In this document: positions 47,281 through 60,012 of the stretch, piece after piece
How the letters are laid out: every line of letters starts with the position of its first letter
Position numbering within the stretch: position 1 is the stretch's first letter
Assembly: GCA_027625915.1 (NCBI GenBank)
Contig: JANTQA010000012.1
Location: forward strand, 12,672,501 to 12,736,500
Reading direction: 5' to 3'
DNA from: Anaeramoeba flamelloides
Taxonomy: Eukaryota > Metamonada > Anaeramoebidae
Length of the DNA stretch: 64,000 nt
Made by a program: the position numbers and the translations under genes
The notes under the pieces: model-generated
The model's database searches: none
What the model saw: only the letters and a program-made list of their open reading frames with translations
What the model was told of the DNA's origin: nothing

Positions 47281-48329
47281 TATAGGAGAAATTACAAAAA
47301 AATCAAATGAAAAAATATAAAAATACCCAATCAAAATATGTTAGAGAAAGTTTAACCCCGTGTGGCCTATCTTAATTAAAAAATACAAAAAAAAAAGTTT
47401 TTGGAGCACATCTCACCAATAAAAAACCATTTTCATATATATTTGCACACTTTAATATTCTCTTGGACTTGAGTTCGCGGTATTAAACATATTCTTATTT
47501 AAAACATTTTTTCAATTTTTTGACCAGAATCATTTTTTCAAATTTTTCAAATATTTGTATTGCTTTTTCAAATTTTTGTTTTACTTTTTTTTTTTTTTTT
47601 TTTGAAAAAAAATTTTTTTATATGATATCAAGCTGAAAAAAAAGTATCTTAGACAATTCTACCAAACCTTAAAAAATGAAACAAGATAACTTATTTTAAA
47701 ATAGATAAAATTTTTCATCAAAAATCTTCATGTCAACCCTTTTAGAATGAATGTTCAATAATCAAAAACGAGCAACGCTAGTTTTAAAAAATATTTATTC
47801 GTTATGTATGGTGTTCTAGGTTTTATTTTCACATGTATGTGTTTTATATGTTTGTATTATTGATAAATGTGTTTATAATAAGATAGAATAATTAGGAATT
47901 CCCGGATAGACATTTTTTTTTTTATCAATTTATTATGATCATTGAGTAACAATTTATTAAATGTTTTTTAAGGCTTTTTTTAACAACATCACATTTTAAC
48001 AAATAAGTTTTCAAAATTCATTTTTTAATTTATTCTTTCTTTCTTTTTAAAAAGTGAAAAAAGGGTATTGTTTTGAAGATGAAATGAAAATATTTCAAAT
48101 TATATAAAAATAATCAAAAATAATAAAAATAAAATATAGATTAAAAGGTAAAAGTAAAATTAAAAGAAATTATTTTGTATTTTTTTTTATCATTATCTAC
48201 AATAAACTAGATTCCAAAAGTTTAGACGTGGCTTAAACAGTGGAAAGAAAATCATTAAAGCACTTTAAATTCAATTTGGAAAGAAATTTGATTTTACAAA
48301 CTATTTCATTTTTTGTCTTTTTTGTTTTT

Positions 48330-48600
48330 TTTCATTTCCTTTTTTGCAGTTTAGTAATATGTTTCGTTAGATCTGAAATCTTTTCCAATGGTTGTTAGAA
48401 GGTTAGTGTTGAGTTTTTTAAATTGGAAAATAATAGAAAATTGGTATATGGTATCTTATCATTTGATCGATCAACAATTGATAGTGAAATTTCAACAAAT
48501 TCGCCAATACATTTTTTGTTCGGCTCGTTTCATTATTTTGGACACAACCTGTTTTTATTTTTGAGTTTTATATTTTTTTTCTTTTATTTGGATTAAAATG
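48330..48600 (+). repeat. Dispersed repeat B, copy 3
   Basis: Shares ATGTTTCGTTAGATC, TTTTCCAATGG, TTTGATCGATCAACAATTG and GTGAAATTTCAACAAATT with 57430-57660. It is uninterrupted at the site (CATTATTTTGGACAC) where copy 4 carries an inserted element. Confidence 0.6.
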
Positions 48601-48651
48601 ATTACTTATTAAAACATTAATACTAGATTACTTAAATGTGGTTTTATATTA

Positions 48652-48849
48652 CAGTCGGTTCCACTTTTAAAGCACAAACTTTCAACGAAATTTAAGGCAC
48701 AAAAAAATCTCAAATTAAGGCATAAAATTTGGATTTTTTTTTTTTACACAATTTATTTTCCTAGAATCTGAATTTTGTACCTTAATTTGAGATTTTTATT
48801 GTGCCTTAAATTTTGTAGCAGGTTTGTGCCTTAAAAGTGGAACTGGCTG
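48652..48849. mobile_element. Palindromic ~200-bp element, copy 3
   Basis: 198 bp between TA dinucleotides (48650-48651, 48850-48851). Starts CAGTCGGTTCCACTTTTAA and ends AAAGTGGAACTGGCTG. Three GGCACAAA-type blocks per half. Confidence 0.85.
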
Positions 48850-51161
48850 TAGGTTGGGAAAATACAATAAAATGGGTTTTATTCTGCCTATTTTTGTTTC
48901 CATGATGTCCAAAGATTTGGAATTGGTTTTATTAATCATATACGAACCAAATTAAAACCAGTATATAACCTCATTTTGATATAAAGAATTATTGGGAAAT
49001 TGGGATTCTAGTAAATAAAATTTGATTGTGTTAGATTATATAAGAAACAAAAATTAAATATATTCTGGAAATTCTTTAGAAATATAAATTGACATTTCTC
49101 TTTAAATATGGAAAATTAGAACATTTAAAGGAATAATTAAAATAAAATTGAAAATAAAAAAATGAATATTTCGCCTAAAATAGATAACAATAGAAGAAGG
49201 AATGAAAAAAAATGGCTAATTTGATTTATTCTCTTGATCAAAATTTTAATTATTACTTTGATTAGAATTTTTGATTGGAAAGAAAAAAAACTAAATTTTA
49301 TAATAAATGTCTCCTTTTTTTTAACTTATTTTTATTTTATTTTTAGACGAAAAAAAAATTTATTTCTAGTGTATAGAACTGAATATTAAAATAGTAATTT
49401 TTTTATTATAATAGATAACTTCAATTTATAAAAATATTTATTTTCAAAATTTGATTTTTCATGGGTAAATAATTTTGAAAAGGAGTTTATTTTGGGAACT
49501 AAACCCAAAACCAAATACATTTTCAAAAAGTTTTGAGTTCAACATCAACTGTTAAAAGGACTTGGTGGTTTCTTCTTGATATTAGTCAATAGAAATAAAT
49601 ACCACTGTTCTTTGAATAATAAAAAGGAAAAATTTTAAACTTCACTTCCTTTACTTTTTTAACAAAGAAACTTTTAAAGAGAAACAAATTAAAATTGATA
49701 ATTGATTTATTTCTTTGGTACTTTCTCTTTCTACTTATGACAAAACCAAGAAACCTAAATAAAACCAAAAGTTCAGTAGTGATAGATAGAATCAGTTGGA
49801 ATTGTATCCCATTCGAATTTCACAAACCAAAATTAAAATCAAACTACTGGTATTTGTATTACAAAAGGGAAAAAATTTTCACTTCCTTTTCCAGATTCTA
49901 TAATAAATCGAGACTTCTCAAAAGTAAGATTCAATTTGTGACTCTTTAGAAAAGAAAAATCAAGAAAAGAAATGAAAATTTTTCCCATTTACAATTCAAA
50001 TACCAGTATCATAATTATAACTCAAAATTCAAAAAGGAAACTTTAATAAATCTCCAAAATGTAATTTCTCATTGGCTTTGTGAAGAACTTGTATTTTTTC
50101 GACTTAACAATTAGTCAAAAAATATTTAGAAAAAACTAGAAATTAAAATTATCATTTCTGGATTGGAAAATAAAAAAATTTTTTTATTGCAAGAACGTAA
50201 TAAGAGTAATTTTTTGTTGAGTTACTTTATGAAATCTTTTGAATAATAACAGACGAATTGGTTTAAAAAAAATAAGAAGAGTTTGGTTTAAACTAATCTG
50301 TTTGGAAAACTATTTCTATTTTTTCCATTTTGCATGATACTTTTTTTGTAATTCTTAAAATTTCTTTTTTTAATTTTTTCCTTATTCTTGGTCCGTAAAT
50401 GAGATGATGAAGAAGACATCTTTTTGTGATTTAAATTCCCAATTCTACATTTTTCCTCTTAAAACAAATCTTAAAGTTATCGAAGACAGGCTAAGTTTCA
50501 AAAGAATTCATTTTCGGAAGAGAGATGATAAATCCAAATCAAAATCTGAAATTAATTAGAACCAAGAGGAAAATAGAAAATCTCTTTCTAACGAAAAGTG
50601 TGATCTAATTTTAATGAGAATCACAAGGATTTGGAATTTTGGTCCATTGATAATTGCTTTGTGTTTTGATTCAAACTTTAATTTCAATTAGACATTATTT
50701 CCATTAGTCTTTAAGTATCCACAATTTAACTAAATGGGGGTATTTGTGAATGAACACTTTCATAATTTAACCCAACAAGTCAAATTTTTTTTATTCAGTT
50801 ATAAGGTATTAGAAAATTTATTTCAACAAAGTAAAACACACGAACCGTTCTTGATAGTGTTTCAAGACACAAATTTTCAAAATCTTTCTCATTAACAATT
50901 ATTTAATGTGATTTTTATCTTCCAAAAAGCACGAGAAAGAACAAAATCATAGGTTTCGGTTTTGTTTTTGTTGAAATAGAAAGTGACTAAGAAAGAAAAG
51001 GGACTTAATGTTTTAATTTTGGGTTTCCCTTTTGAAAACGTTTCTTTTCCTTTATTCTAAAATATTCTACATAAATTGTTAGAAATTTATTTTGGTCTTT
51101 TAAAATGTCAATCATTTTTTTTTATTTTTCTCAATTCACAATTCTTAAGTAAATTTTTTTT

Positions 51162-51197
<36 letters not shown>

Positions 51198-51273
51198 CTT
51201 TCCTCCCTCCTCCCTCTCTCTTTGCCCAAGTCCTTATTCTTTTTTATTTGATGATTCTTTTTTAAAAATAGAA

Positions 51274-54257
51274 ATGACTTCCGAATTTGTTAGTTTCCAA
51301 CCAGGACAAAAACCAGGTATTGAAGTATGGCGTATTGAAAAAGTAAATATTCTCTTTCTCCTAAACTAAAAGTGTTCTAAATTTGCCATTTATCCTCTTA
51401 AAAACTCTAATTTCCTTTTTAACTTCTTTTTTTTTTTTTTTTTTTTTTTTTCTTCTTCTACCCAAATAATCTAAAAGATGAAAGTTGCTGCATGGAAAAA
51501 GGTTGGTGTCTTTTTAACCGGCGATTCCTTTATTATTCTTCACACAAAAAGAACCAAAAGTGGTATTGCTTATGATCTCTATTTCTGGTTAGGTGCAGAA
51601 TCCTCACAAGACGAAAAGGGTGTTGCAGCTTATAAAACTGTGGAACTTGATGACTACCTTGGTGGTAGAGCTATCCAATGTTTGTTTCTCTTTTTACTGA
51701 CTTTTTTTCTTGTTTCTTTTGTAATTTTTATTATTTTTTTTGATTTTTCTTACTTTATTAAATTTTTTTTCCCCTTTTTTTTTTTTTTTTTTTTTTTAAT
51801 AATTTATCCTCTTTTAATTTTTCTTTTTAAAAATTTTTTCCAACTTTTAAAAAATGATCTATTTGATTTCTTACAAAAAAAAAATTCCTGAATATCTAAA
51901 AATAATTAAACTGAAAAGATCGAGTTGTTCAACATCATGAACCTGAAAATTTCTTAGCTGTTTTCAAAGGGGGTATTAAATACGAAGAAGGTGGAATTGA
52001 TTCTGGATTTAAACACGTTGTCAAAGATCAATATGAAACAAGACTACTTCATCTTAAAGGAAGAAGAAATGTTCGTGTCAACCAAGTAAAAGTTGCTGCC
52101 ACTTCTTTAAATGCTGGTGATGTCTTTGTTCTTGACTGTGGTCTTAATATTTACCAATGGAACGGTAAAGAGTAAGAATTAAAAACTTTTTTTTTTTTTT
52201 TTTTTCATCTTTTTTTTTTGAAAAATATTTTTCCAAACAACCTTTTATTTCCTTCTCTTGTTTTTAATGATTCCAAAAATAACTAACGAAACTTTACCTT
52301 ACTAATTTACCAAATTAAAAAAAAAAAAAAAAAAAAACGAATGTTTAATAAATAATCACTCTTAAAAAGTTGTAACAAAATGGAAAAAATGAAAGGACTT
52401 CAAGTTACAAGTAAAATTAAAGATGACGAAAGAGGAGGAAAAGCCAAAGTACACATTATTGCACAAGGAGAAGAAGAGGAAGACTTTTGGAAAGCCATTG
52501 GCGGCAAAGGACGAATTCAAACTGCCGAAGAAGGCGGTGATGATGATGAATTTGAAAAAGAAACCACCAAAAACATTGTTCTTTTCAGGGTCTGTGACGA
52601 AAGTGGAAAGCTTTTAATCACGGAAGAAGCCAGGCCACCATTAAAGAAGGCAATGCTTGACACCATGGATTGCTTCATTCTTGATTGTGGTTCTCAAATC
52701 TTTGTCTGGATTGGAAAGGGATCTACAAGACAAGAAAAAAAAGAATCGATGGCCAACGCAGTCAAATTTTTGGAACAAAACAACCGACCAGATTGGACCC
52801 CAATTACAAGAGTAATTGAAAGTGGCGAAACCCCATTATTTGCCGAAAAATTTGTCGATTGGTATCATTATCGACCAAGAAGAAGAGAAGTCAAAAAAAC
52901 GACACAAAGAGTGCAAAAGAAGGTTGATATTAATGTTGAACAGATGCATCAAATGAAACAAAAGGAATCCGAAAAGACCATTGACGATGGCACAGGAACC
53001 CTAAAGATCTGGAGAATCGAAAACTTCAAAAAGGAAGACGTTGACGAATCCACATATGGACAATTCTTTAGTGGGGATTCATACATCATTTTATATACAT
53101 ATATGCAAGGAACCAGGGAACGATATATCATCTACTTCTGGCAAGGAAGAAACTCCACAACTGATGAAAAGGGAACCAGCGCCTTACTCACAGTTGAACT
53201 TGATGAAGAACTTGGTGGACAGGCTGTCCAATCAAGGGTCATCCAAGGAAAGGAACCAAATCATTTCCTCTCTCTCTTCAAGGGTAAAATGATCGTAAGA
53301 AACGGAGGATGCCCATCTGGATTTAAAACTGTTAACGAAGAAAACGTCGGTGTTGACGAAAACAAACCAGCACTCTTCCACGTTCGGGGTACCAACGATT
53401 TAAATACACGAGCTAGCCAAGTTGAGGCCAAATGCGCATCACTTAACTCCGGTGACTGCTTCATCTTAAACGCCAATAGTGACATCCAATGCGTATGGCT
53501 AGGATCTGGATCCAACCAGGACGAAAAAGACGTTGCACAAAACATCGCCAAGATCATGAGAGCCAACCGCTCACAGGTACTCGTTATGAACGAAGGCGAA
53601 GAACCACAGGAATTCTGGGACACGCTCGGCGGCAAAACAGAATACGCGTCAGAGGGACTCGATTTGCAAGCTGAAATGGCCGACCCTCGATTGTTCCAAC
53701 TCTCGAATGCCACAGGCACCTTCAAGGCAGAAGAAATCTACAACTTTGACCAAGACGACCTCGATAACGACGATTGCTTCATTTTAGATGTCTACAACGA
53801 AGTCTACCTCTGGCTCGGTGGCGGATCAAACGAACTTGAACGCGAAGAATCCATCAAGGCTGTCATCAACTACGTCAAGGGCGCGAAAGACGGACGATCC
53901 AAGGACACACCAATCATCAGAGTCGTCGCCGGATTTGAACCACCTCTATTTACTTGCCATTTCCTCGGTTGGGATAACTCCAAGGCCGGTAAAGATCCTT
54001 ACGCACTCAAATTAAAAGAACTCATGGGCAGTGGCACAGGCGATGTTCGAAAGGATGTCAAAATGTATGAAAAACAGGTATACTCTTATGAAGTTTTAAC
54101 AAAAAGACCTCTCCCTATGGGCGTCAAAGTTATGGAATTGGAAACCTACTTATCAGACGAAGAATTTAAAAAATACATGGGTATTACCAGAGATCAATAC
54201 AATAAGTTACCTAACTGGAAGAAAAAAAATCTTAAAAAGAAAGCAAAATTATTTTAA
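51274..54257 (+). CDS. Villin: six gelsolin repeats plus headpiece, four exons
   Basis: Villins cap, sever, nucleate or bundle actin filaments, often under calcium control. Exons 51274-51342, 51478-51679, 51919-52171 and 52370-54257 join in frame to 803 residues (human villin 827). Gelsolin repeats G1 (about 10-110; [30 protein letters not shown]), G2 (about 130-220; LLHLKGRRN), G3 (about 240-340), G4 (about 390-510; [23 protein letters not shown]), G5 (about 520-620) and G6 (about 630-735). The villin headpiece is at about 745-803, ending in the actin-binding [16 protein letters not shown]. An acidic linker joins G2 and G3, and a basic one (RPRRREVKK) joins G3 and G4. Codons in the last exon, especially 53,300-54,000, end in C far more often than in neighbouring genes, as expected of strong expression. 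Introns are 135, 239 and 198 nt; their acceptors are A-rich. Confidence 0.97.
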
Positions 54258-55559
54258 GTTTAATGTTGCAGCAAGAGCAATCATTTTGAAATGAATCTCT
54301 CTTTATTTTTTTCTTTTTTGAATGTGTGTGTAATCTTCGAATTTTTAAAAAATTTATTATCTTCTTAACCGATCTTTTTTTTTCTTTTATTTATAAGAAA
54401 ATTCCGAAATATCCTATATTTTTAATTTTGTTTGTTTTTTTTTTTTGAATTTATTATTTTTCCTTTTAGATTTGAAGAATTGGCAAATTTCAAAGTTATT
54501 TAACATGAAAGTTGGTAAAATACCTATTTTACAAAAATTTTATCTTTTAAAAGTTATTGGTTTACGATATTTGAAAATCCTTCTTTCATGTTTGTTGGAT
54601 GAGATTTTCGATTCAGATTTTTTTAATATAATATCAAAAAAGAAAATAATATCAATTGTTCTACTTTTGTGAAATATTTCTTTGGTGTTTATATTGAAAG
54701 GGTTCTTTCAAATAATTTTTTTGCCTTTTTTACAAACTTTTAGTTTTATGGTTTTTTTTTATGAATTCAAGAACAAAATAAAAATCAAGGACAAATTAAA
54801 AAAAAGAATTAACTTGAATGAAGGGAATTGCTGATCACTTTGAGGGTGGACCTGAAAATGGAAATGGGCTTTTACGGATATTTAGAGCTGGTTGAATATT
54901 GATTTGGTAATTGATTAAAATATTTGAACATAAAACAAGAAAAACGAAGATAAAAAGCAATGGAAGAAAAAGGAAGAAGTAAAAACAATGTTTATTTAAA
55001 GTAAAAAAAAAAAAAAATTGGAAACTTGGACTCAACCTTATCATATTATTTATATGTTTCCAAAAAATAAATCCCAAAAATTTAGGTACGCTCAAATGGA
55101 AATCGAGAACAGAGCCTATATAACATATGATCAGAAAGAGAAAGACCAATTTCATCAAGAAATTGGGACGCTTAAAATAGTTTGACCCAACACGATCAGG
55201 AAAAATTTTTCCAATAAAAAATTTGGTATTTGCTAATTTTTCATTTTAGGATAATTTAACTTCTAATAAACACTATTGATTAAGAAAAGATCTTGGATCA
55301 AAAAATATTTTTTCAAAATATTTAACAATTTAAAGTTGGAATATCCTATTTTCCCAGGTTCTTTTCTTATTTTTTTCAATTTAATAGTAAAAAAATTGAA
55401 TATTTTCTTTTTTTCAGAGTTAAGAGATTATAATCATTATATTTTACTTTTATTTTAAATTTAATAAATATCTTTCAAATAGGGTATTGAATTTTTTAGA
55501 CTATTGAAGAATGATAAGATTATTTAAATTGAAAAAAAATATTTTATTTTGATTTTCTA

Positions 55560-56021
55560 TTTGGTTTTTTTTACAATTTGAAATAAACAGAAAATTTAAG
55601 AAATTTTCAGTTTATTCCAAAAAGTAAAAAAAAACCTTCTTTAGCTTTTCTTGAGTCTTATGTTTATTTGGAAAATCGATAGATTTAACAAATAAAACAG
55701 AAAACCTCAAGAAAACCACCGTTAGTTTTTTTTTAATTTTAGAAATTAAAAGAAAATCTCAAAAATTTTCTTTTTATTTCTGAAATTAAAATAAAACCTA
55801 GGCACTCTACGGCACTCTACGGACACTTTTCGTTAGGTTTTCAAGAATTCAAAAGAATTGATAAAAATCAAAGATCTTACTCAAGTATTTTAAATTTTGG
55901 AATCCTAGGCGCTTGACCGACACTTTTTGTTTCTGTTTTTTTTTAATTTTTGTAATTGCCCAAAAATTAAAAAAACTTTTCACTTATTTCCAAAATTAAA
56001 AAAAAAAAAAAAAAACTTAGG
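55560..56021. repeat. Array of about five hairpin modules
   Basis: Modules at about 55560-55637, 55644-55718, 55722-55802, 55834-55907 and 55933-56021. Each folds into a hairpin and several begin TAGGTTTT or GTTAGTTTT and end ACCTAGG. Stems differ: one matches modules 1 and 2 of the first array, one matches module 3, two are new. The linker between the third and fourth reads GGCACTCTAC twice, then GGACACTTTTCGT as in the first array. Confidence 0.75.
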
Positions 56022-56072
56022 TAGTTGATGACACTCTGTAACACTTTACAGACATTCATGTTGGGTTTATTA

Positions 56073-56269
56073 CAGTCAGTTTCACTTTTAAGGCACAAAC
56101 TTTCAACGAAATTTAAGGCACAAAAAAAATCTCAAATTAAGGCACAAAATTCAGCTTCTAGTAAAATAAATTGTAAAAATTAAAATTCCAAATTTTGTGC
56201 CTTAATTTGAGATTTTTTTTGTGCCTTAAATTTCGTTGAAAGTTTGTGCCTTAAAAGTGAAACTGACTG
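56073..56269. mobile_element. Palindromic ~200-bp element, copy 4
   Basis: 197 bp between TA dinucleotides (56071-56072, 56270-56271), starting CAGTCAGTTTCACTTTTAAG and ending CTTAAAAGTGAAACTGACTG. Best kept of the four copies. It interrupts a hairpin module of segment A. Confidence 0.9.
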
Positions 56270-57429
56270 TATAATTTTTAAAAAAAGAGTAAAATCAAAG
56301 ATTTCACTCAATTCTTTTGAAAATTGGAAAACCTAGGACAAGTAATAATTATCAAAATGATTTTTTTTCTCCTTATTTCAGTTTTTATTAGATGACTATC
56401 GCATTTTTCAAAACTATTAATTATTTTCGATTAAAGTAAATATCCCCAAGTTGAATTCAACTAAAATCCGTCTATATATTTGTTTGGATTTAAATACCCC
56501 CACTTATACCCTTTTTTCTCTGCTATAGGCTTTTAGAAATTGTGGTACTACCGACAACAATAAATACAAGATGATCGATTAATTTAAAGTTCTTGAATTT
56601 TGACTATATTGTAAATAAACTTTATTATTATGGATGAAATGATAATTGAAGCGGTAGTTTTGTCTAACTTTATTTTTTCATACTGATGAACAATATCCCT
56701 AGAAACACTTGAAATAGAGAACATTGGCTGGGAAAACATGGGAAAATACAAGATCAAGACCCCCCACCCGGGTTGATCACATAAATACAAACAAAACAAA
56801 GTGGACTAATCAGAAAGTCAAGAAAACTTAAATAGAAAAAATACATCTTATCAGTTAATTCCTCAAAAAAATTCCACCACAAACAACTTTTTTTTTCGAC
56901 TTGGAAAATAAGTAATCACTTATTCGAAATAAAACCATATTGATATGGCTTAGATAGACACACACGCACACACAAACAGATGAGAAAAGAGACCAAAATT
57001 CAAAAAATACCCACATTGTAAAAAAAAAATTGATGGTGTAGACTACTTTACATCGAACTAAAAAAGATGAGAAAACTCGAGTACACTTGAAAAAAAAACT
57101 CAAAAAAACCAAAAATGTTGACTTCAATATAATAGCCAAGAAGGATATCGATAAATTGCCTGGGAAAATGAAAACAAAGGAATCTATGATATTATCAATG
57201 TAATGCTCTTTAATCAAAAACGCCCAACATACCATTTGGAAAAAGGAGCTTAAAACTGAATAAGCCATAATCTCCTAAACCTCGAAATTCATTTAGAAAA
57301 TAATACTTTCGGCACTTCAAATCAAAACTTTAAGTTACTCACAAAAATAATTTTTCATTATAATATTTAAAAAACCATATACGGTTTTTTTGTGAATTTG
57401 CAATCCATTTATCTCTTTTTTTGCGTTTT

Positions 57430-58210
57430 CTGTTTTGTTCCCATTTCATTTTTTTTTCAAGTTCCTTAATCTGCTTCGTTAGATCGAGAAAATTTTCCAA
57501 TGGCCAATACAAGATTTACTTTAAATTTACTTCAATAAAAAAAGCCAATTAAATAAAGAATAGTTGATTGTATGTAACATTTTAATCAATCAACAATTGT
57601 TGGTGAAATTTCAACAAATTTAAAAATACAATTTTTTATACAACCAATCTCATTATTTTGATCATATATAGTAGGGAAAAAAATACAGGACAAGAAAAAA
57701 ATCCCGGACAAGATTTTTAATTGTGAATATTAGTAAAATTTTTGTCTAATTTCAATGAAATCCTTATTATAAATAACCAATTGTTTTATGAGATTAGTAA
57801 TAAACCTACCTAAAGTTCATCAAAGTAAGGTGTCTCTAGAATACTTGAGTAATTGTTTGATAGCCTATGTTGATCAACTTTTTTTGAAAAATAATCCAGT
57901 TTTATTGAGGTTTACTAGAGTTTGGAAAATGATAATTTTTCTTCTTGTTTTTTTGATTGGTTGAATGGTGTTTTGAACAAGTGTGATTTCATCAATCATC
58001 ATTCTAACAAGTGGGGGGGGGGGGTTATAATTGAAAAAGTTCGATTCAAAAAAAAAGGAATTTGATTGTAAATAGCTGAAATTACATAATAATTTTACTA
58101 ATATTCAGAATTAAAAATCTTTTCCGGGATTTTTTTCAAGTCCGGTATTTTTTTCACTGCTCTACATTTTTATTTTTTGTTTTATATTTTTTTTTCTTTG
58201 ATTTGGATAT
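57430..58210 (+). repeat. Dispersed repeat B, copy 4, interrupted
   Basis: TGCTTCGTTAGATCGAGAAA, TTTTCCAATGGCC and CAACAATTGTTGGTGAAATT match 48330-48550. The match resumes after the inserted element (57671-58162) with TTTTATATTTTTTTTTCTTT. Confidence 0.6.
57671..58162. mobile_element. TA-flanked inverted-repeat element with a G tract
   Basis: 492 bp between TA at 57669-57670 and 58163-58164. Inverted repeats of about 70 bp: left GTAGGGAAAAAAATACAGGA then AATCCCGGACAAGATTTTTA; right, inverse, GAGCAGTGAAAAAAATACCG then AATCCCGGAAAAGATTTTTA. Contains twelve Gs at 58013-58024. It sits in repeat B. No transposase frame. TA flanks suggest a Tc1/mariner-type origin. Confidence 0.85.
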
Positions 58211-59804
58211 GAATTATTCATATAAAAGCAATACTAATGGCCCTTCTTAAACCTAATTTAATATTATGTTTTGAAAAATACAAAAAAATTGAGGTTTTTT
58301 TCTTGAATCTATTTTTGATTCTGAGTATTTCCAAAATTTTCAAATGGGTTTTCATTTCAAAAATAAAACTTTATTGGTAATAAGAAAGATTACACTATCG
58401 CCTAAATTTTATTTATTACCAAGAAACTCATTTTTATCAACTCAATTTTTTGTGACCACTTAATTTTTGATTTAATCTATTACTAAAGAGAAATAGATAA
58501 TTCAGAAATATACAAAATTTTTTTCTGAAAGAATTATTCAACTTGTTAAATAATGATTTCCTTCACTAACATTATAATCATTTTAGATTATCTTGTTTAT
58601 ACATATTCAATTTTCAGAAAGTATAAAGTTATAATTTTGAATTTATTCTTTTTAAATTCAAAATATGACTCATTTGGGATTTTGTAAAAAAAATAAATTG
58701 AATTGCTTTTTTTTTTATTACAAATTTATATTCTAAGCAAAAACCCAACTTATTTTAAAAATCCTTCAAAGCAATTATCTAAATTATTTGAACAAGACAT
58801 CCCAAAAAATGAAAATCAGACAAACAAACCACATGTGAAAAATGATTATATTTGGAATTAATTGTTAATACATATGCTTTAAAAAAGGGAGAACTAAACA
58901 CTTTATACTATACTAATCAAACTGCTTAAAACAGACGAATTGAATAGTTTAAAGTACCACTTAGAAAAACTTTTAGTCCTTAGTATTTTAAAACAGCTTT
59001 ATTACCAAATAATTCAAAGTTATAATAAGATAGCAAAATCTCCTATTTTTCTTAATCTTATAAGATAATTCTTAAATAGAAGCTGTAAATTACTTAATTT
59101 GTTGTTTGGTAAAAATAGAATATTTTTGAGTTACTTTTAATTTATTGCAGAAATTGGAATTTTGAAAATCTGTTTCTCTGCCAAGGTTTACAAATAACAA
59201 TTCCAAAAATTGGTTTCCTGTTGATTCGAATTTAAGAAATTTTATTAAAGATATTTTTCCATGATAATAATTCAAATTTAGTATTTTCAATATTTAATAA
59301 TTTCATTAATTAAACTCTTTTTCAAACAAAAGAACACACCTCTCAAAACATCAATACTATTGAATTTGATCGTTAATAAGATAATTACTTATTGTTGATT
59401 TTCCTTTTAATTATTCATTTTTTCATTTTTTTTATTTATGGATATTGAACAGTTGGAAAATGAAAAAAACAAGATAAGAACAAACCAATTAGGAAATAAT
59501 CTACCAGTATAAATGGAAACAGTTTAAGCTTGATTTCGAATGGGCTAGATGTAGGAATTTAAGAAAGACCATTATTGGATTGATGCATGGAACAAAGAAA
59601 AGAGAAAATATTGAAAAAAACTATTCCAATAAAATACTTAGATGAATTGTGACTTTATATTTAAAATGAGACTTTAAAGAACAAAAGTACGACGTGTAAA
59701 GAATTTATAACAAAATGTTGAAAAATGTTTCCCCAATTCAATGTATTCAAAAGTTGTTATTGATTTTATAATTTTTTTCTTTACAATTTACAAAACAAGA
59801 TTTC

Positions 59805-60012
59805 TCATTTCAAATAAAAGGGCACACCAATTTTTAAAATATTTAATTTTAATTTTTATTGTTTTGTTTTAATGAGTTTTAAATATTCAGTTGAGTGTTT
59901 TTTTTTTGGTTTTAAAGAGTTTCTTACATTTTAGAATGATACTACAATTAATTTGATTCTATTATGAATAATTCTTGAAAATTTCTGTGCCCTTTTATTT
60001 GAAAAAGAGTTT
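59805..60012. repeat. Short inverted-repeat element, about 210 bp
   Basis: The left end TTTCAAATAAAAGGGCACAC is mirrored at the right by CTGTGCCCTTTTATTTGAAA, followed by AAGAGTTTATT. A related end (CTTTTTCAAACAAAAGAACA) lies alone at about 59316-59335, and similar ends occur in repeat E. Confidence 0.5.

Larger units (their letters stand above)
45363..51273. other. Intergenic, 5.9 kb
   Basis: Contains two palindromic elements (47084-47280, 48652-48849), repeat B copy 3 (48330-48600) and a patch at about 46531-46730 that is clearly richer in G+C than its surroundings. No gene supported; the longer frames begin at TTG. Confidence 0.65.
55240..56690. repeat. Dispersed segment A, copy 2
   Basis: Matches 35640-36610, longer because its hairpin array is larger and a palindromic element (56073-56269) is inserted. 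Outer parts align well: TAATAAACACTATTGATTAA, TTCAAAACTATTAATTATTT, CGACAACAATAAATACAA. Confidence 0.65.

Noticed and set aside
49737-49949. 70-codon ATG frame (MTKPRNLNKTKSSVV)
   Set aside because: No domain, and the surroundings look like degenerate repeat; not distinguishable from chance.
54835-55155. Minus-strand frame beginning MKLVFLFLIICYIG, signal-peptide-like
   Set aside because: The middle is homopolymer-derived Phe/Leu and no domain follows. Hydrophobic runs are expected by chance in T-rich DNA.
56855-57268. 137-codon hydrophobic minus-strand frame
   Set aside because: Partly encoded by a CA-type microsatellite (VCVCVCVY) and poly-A/T; no conserved features.
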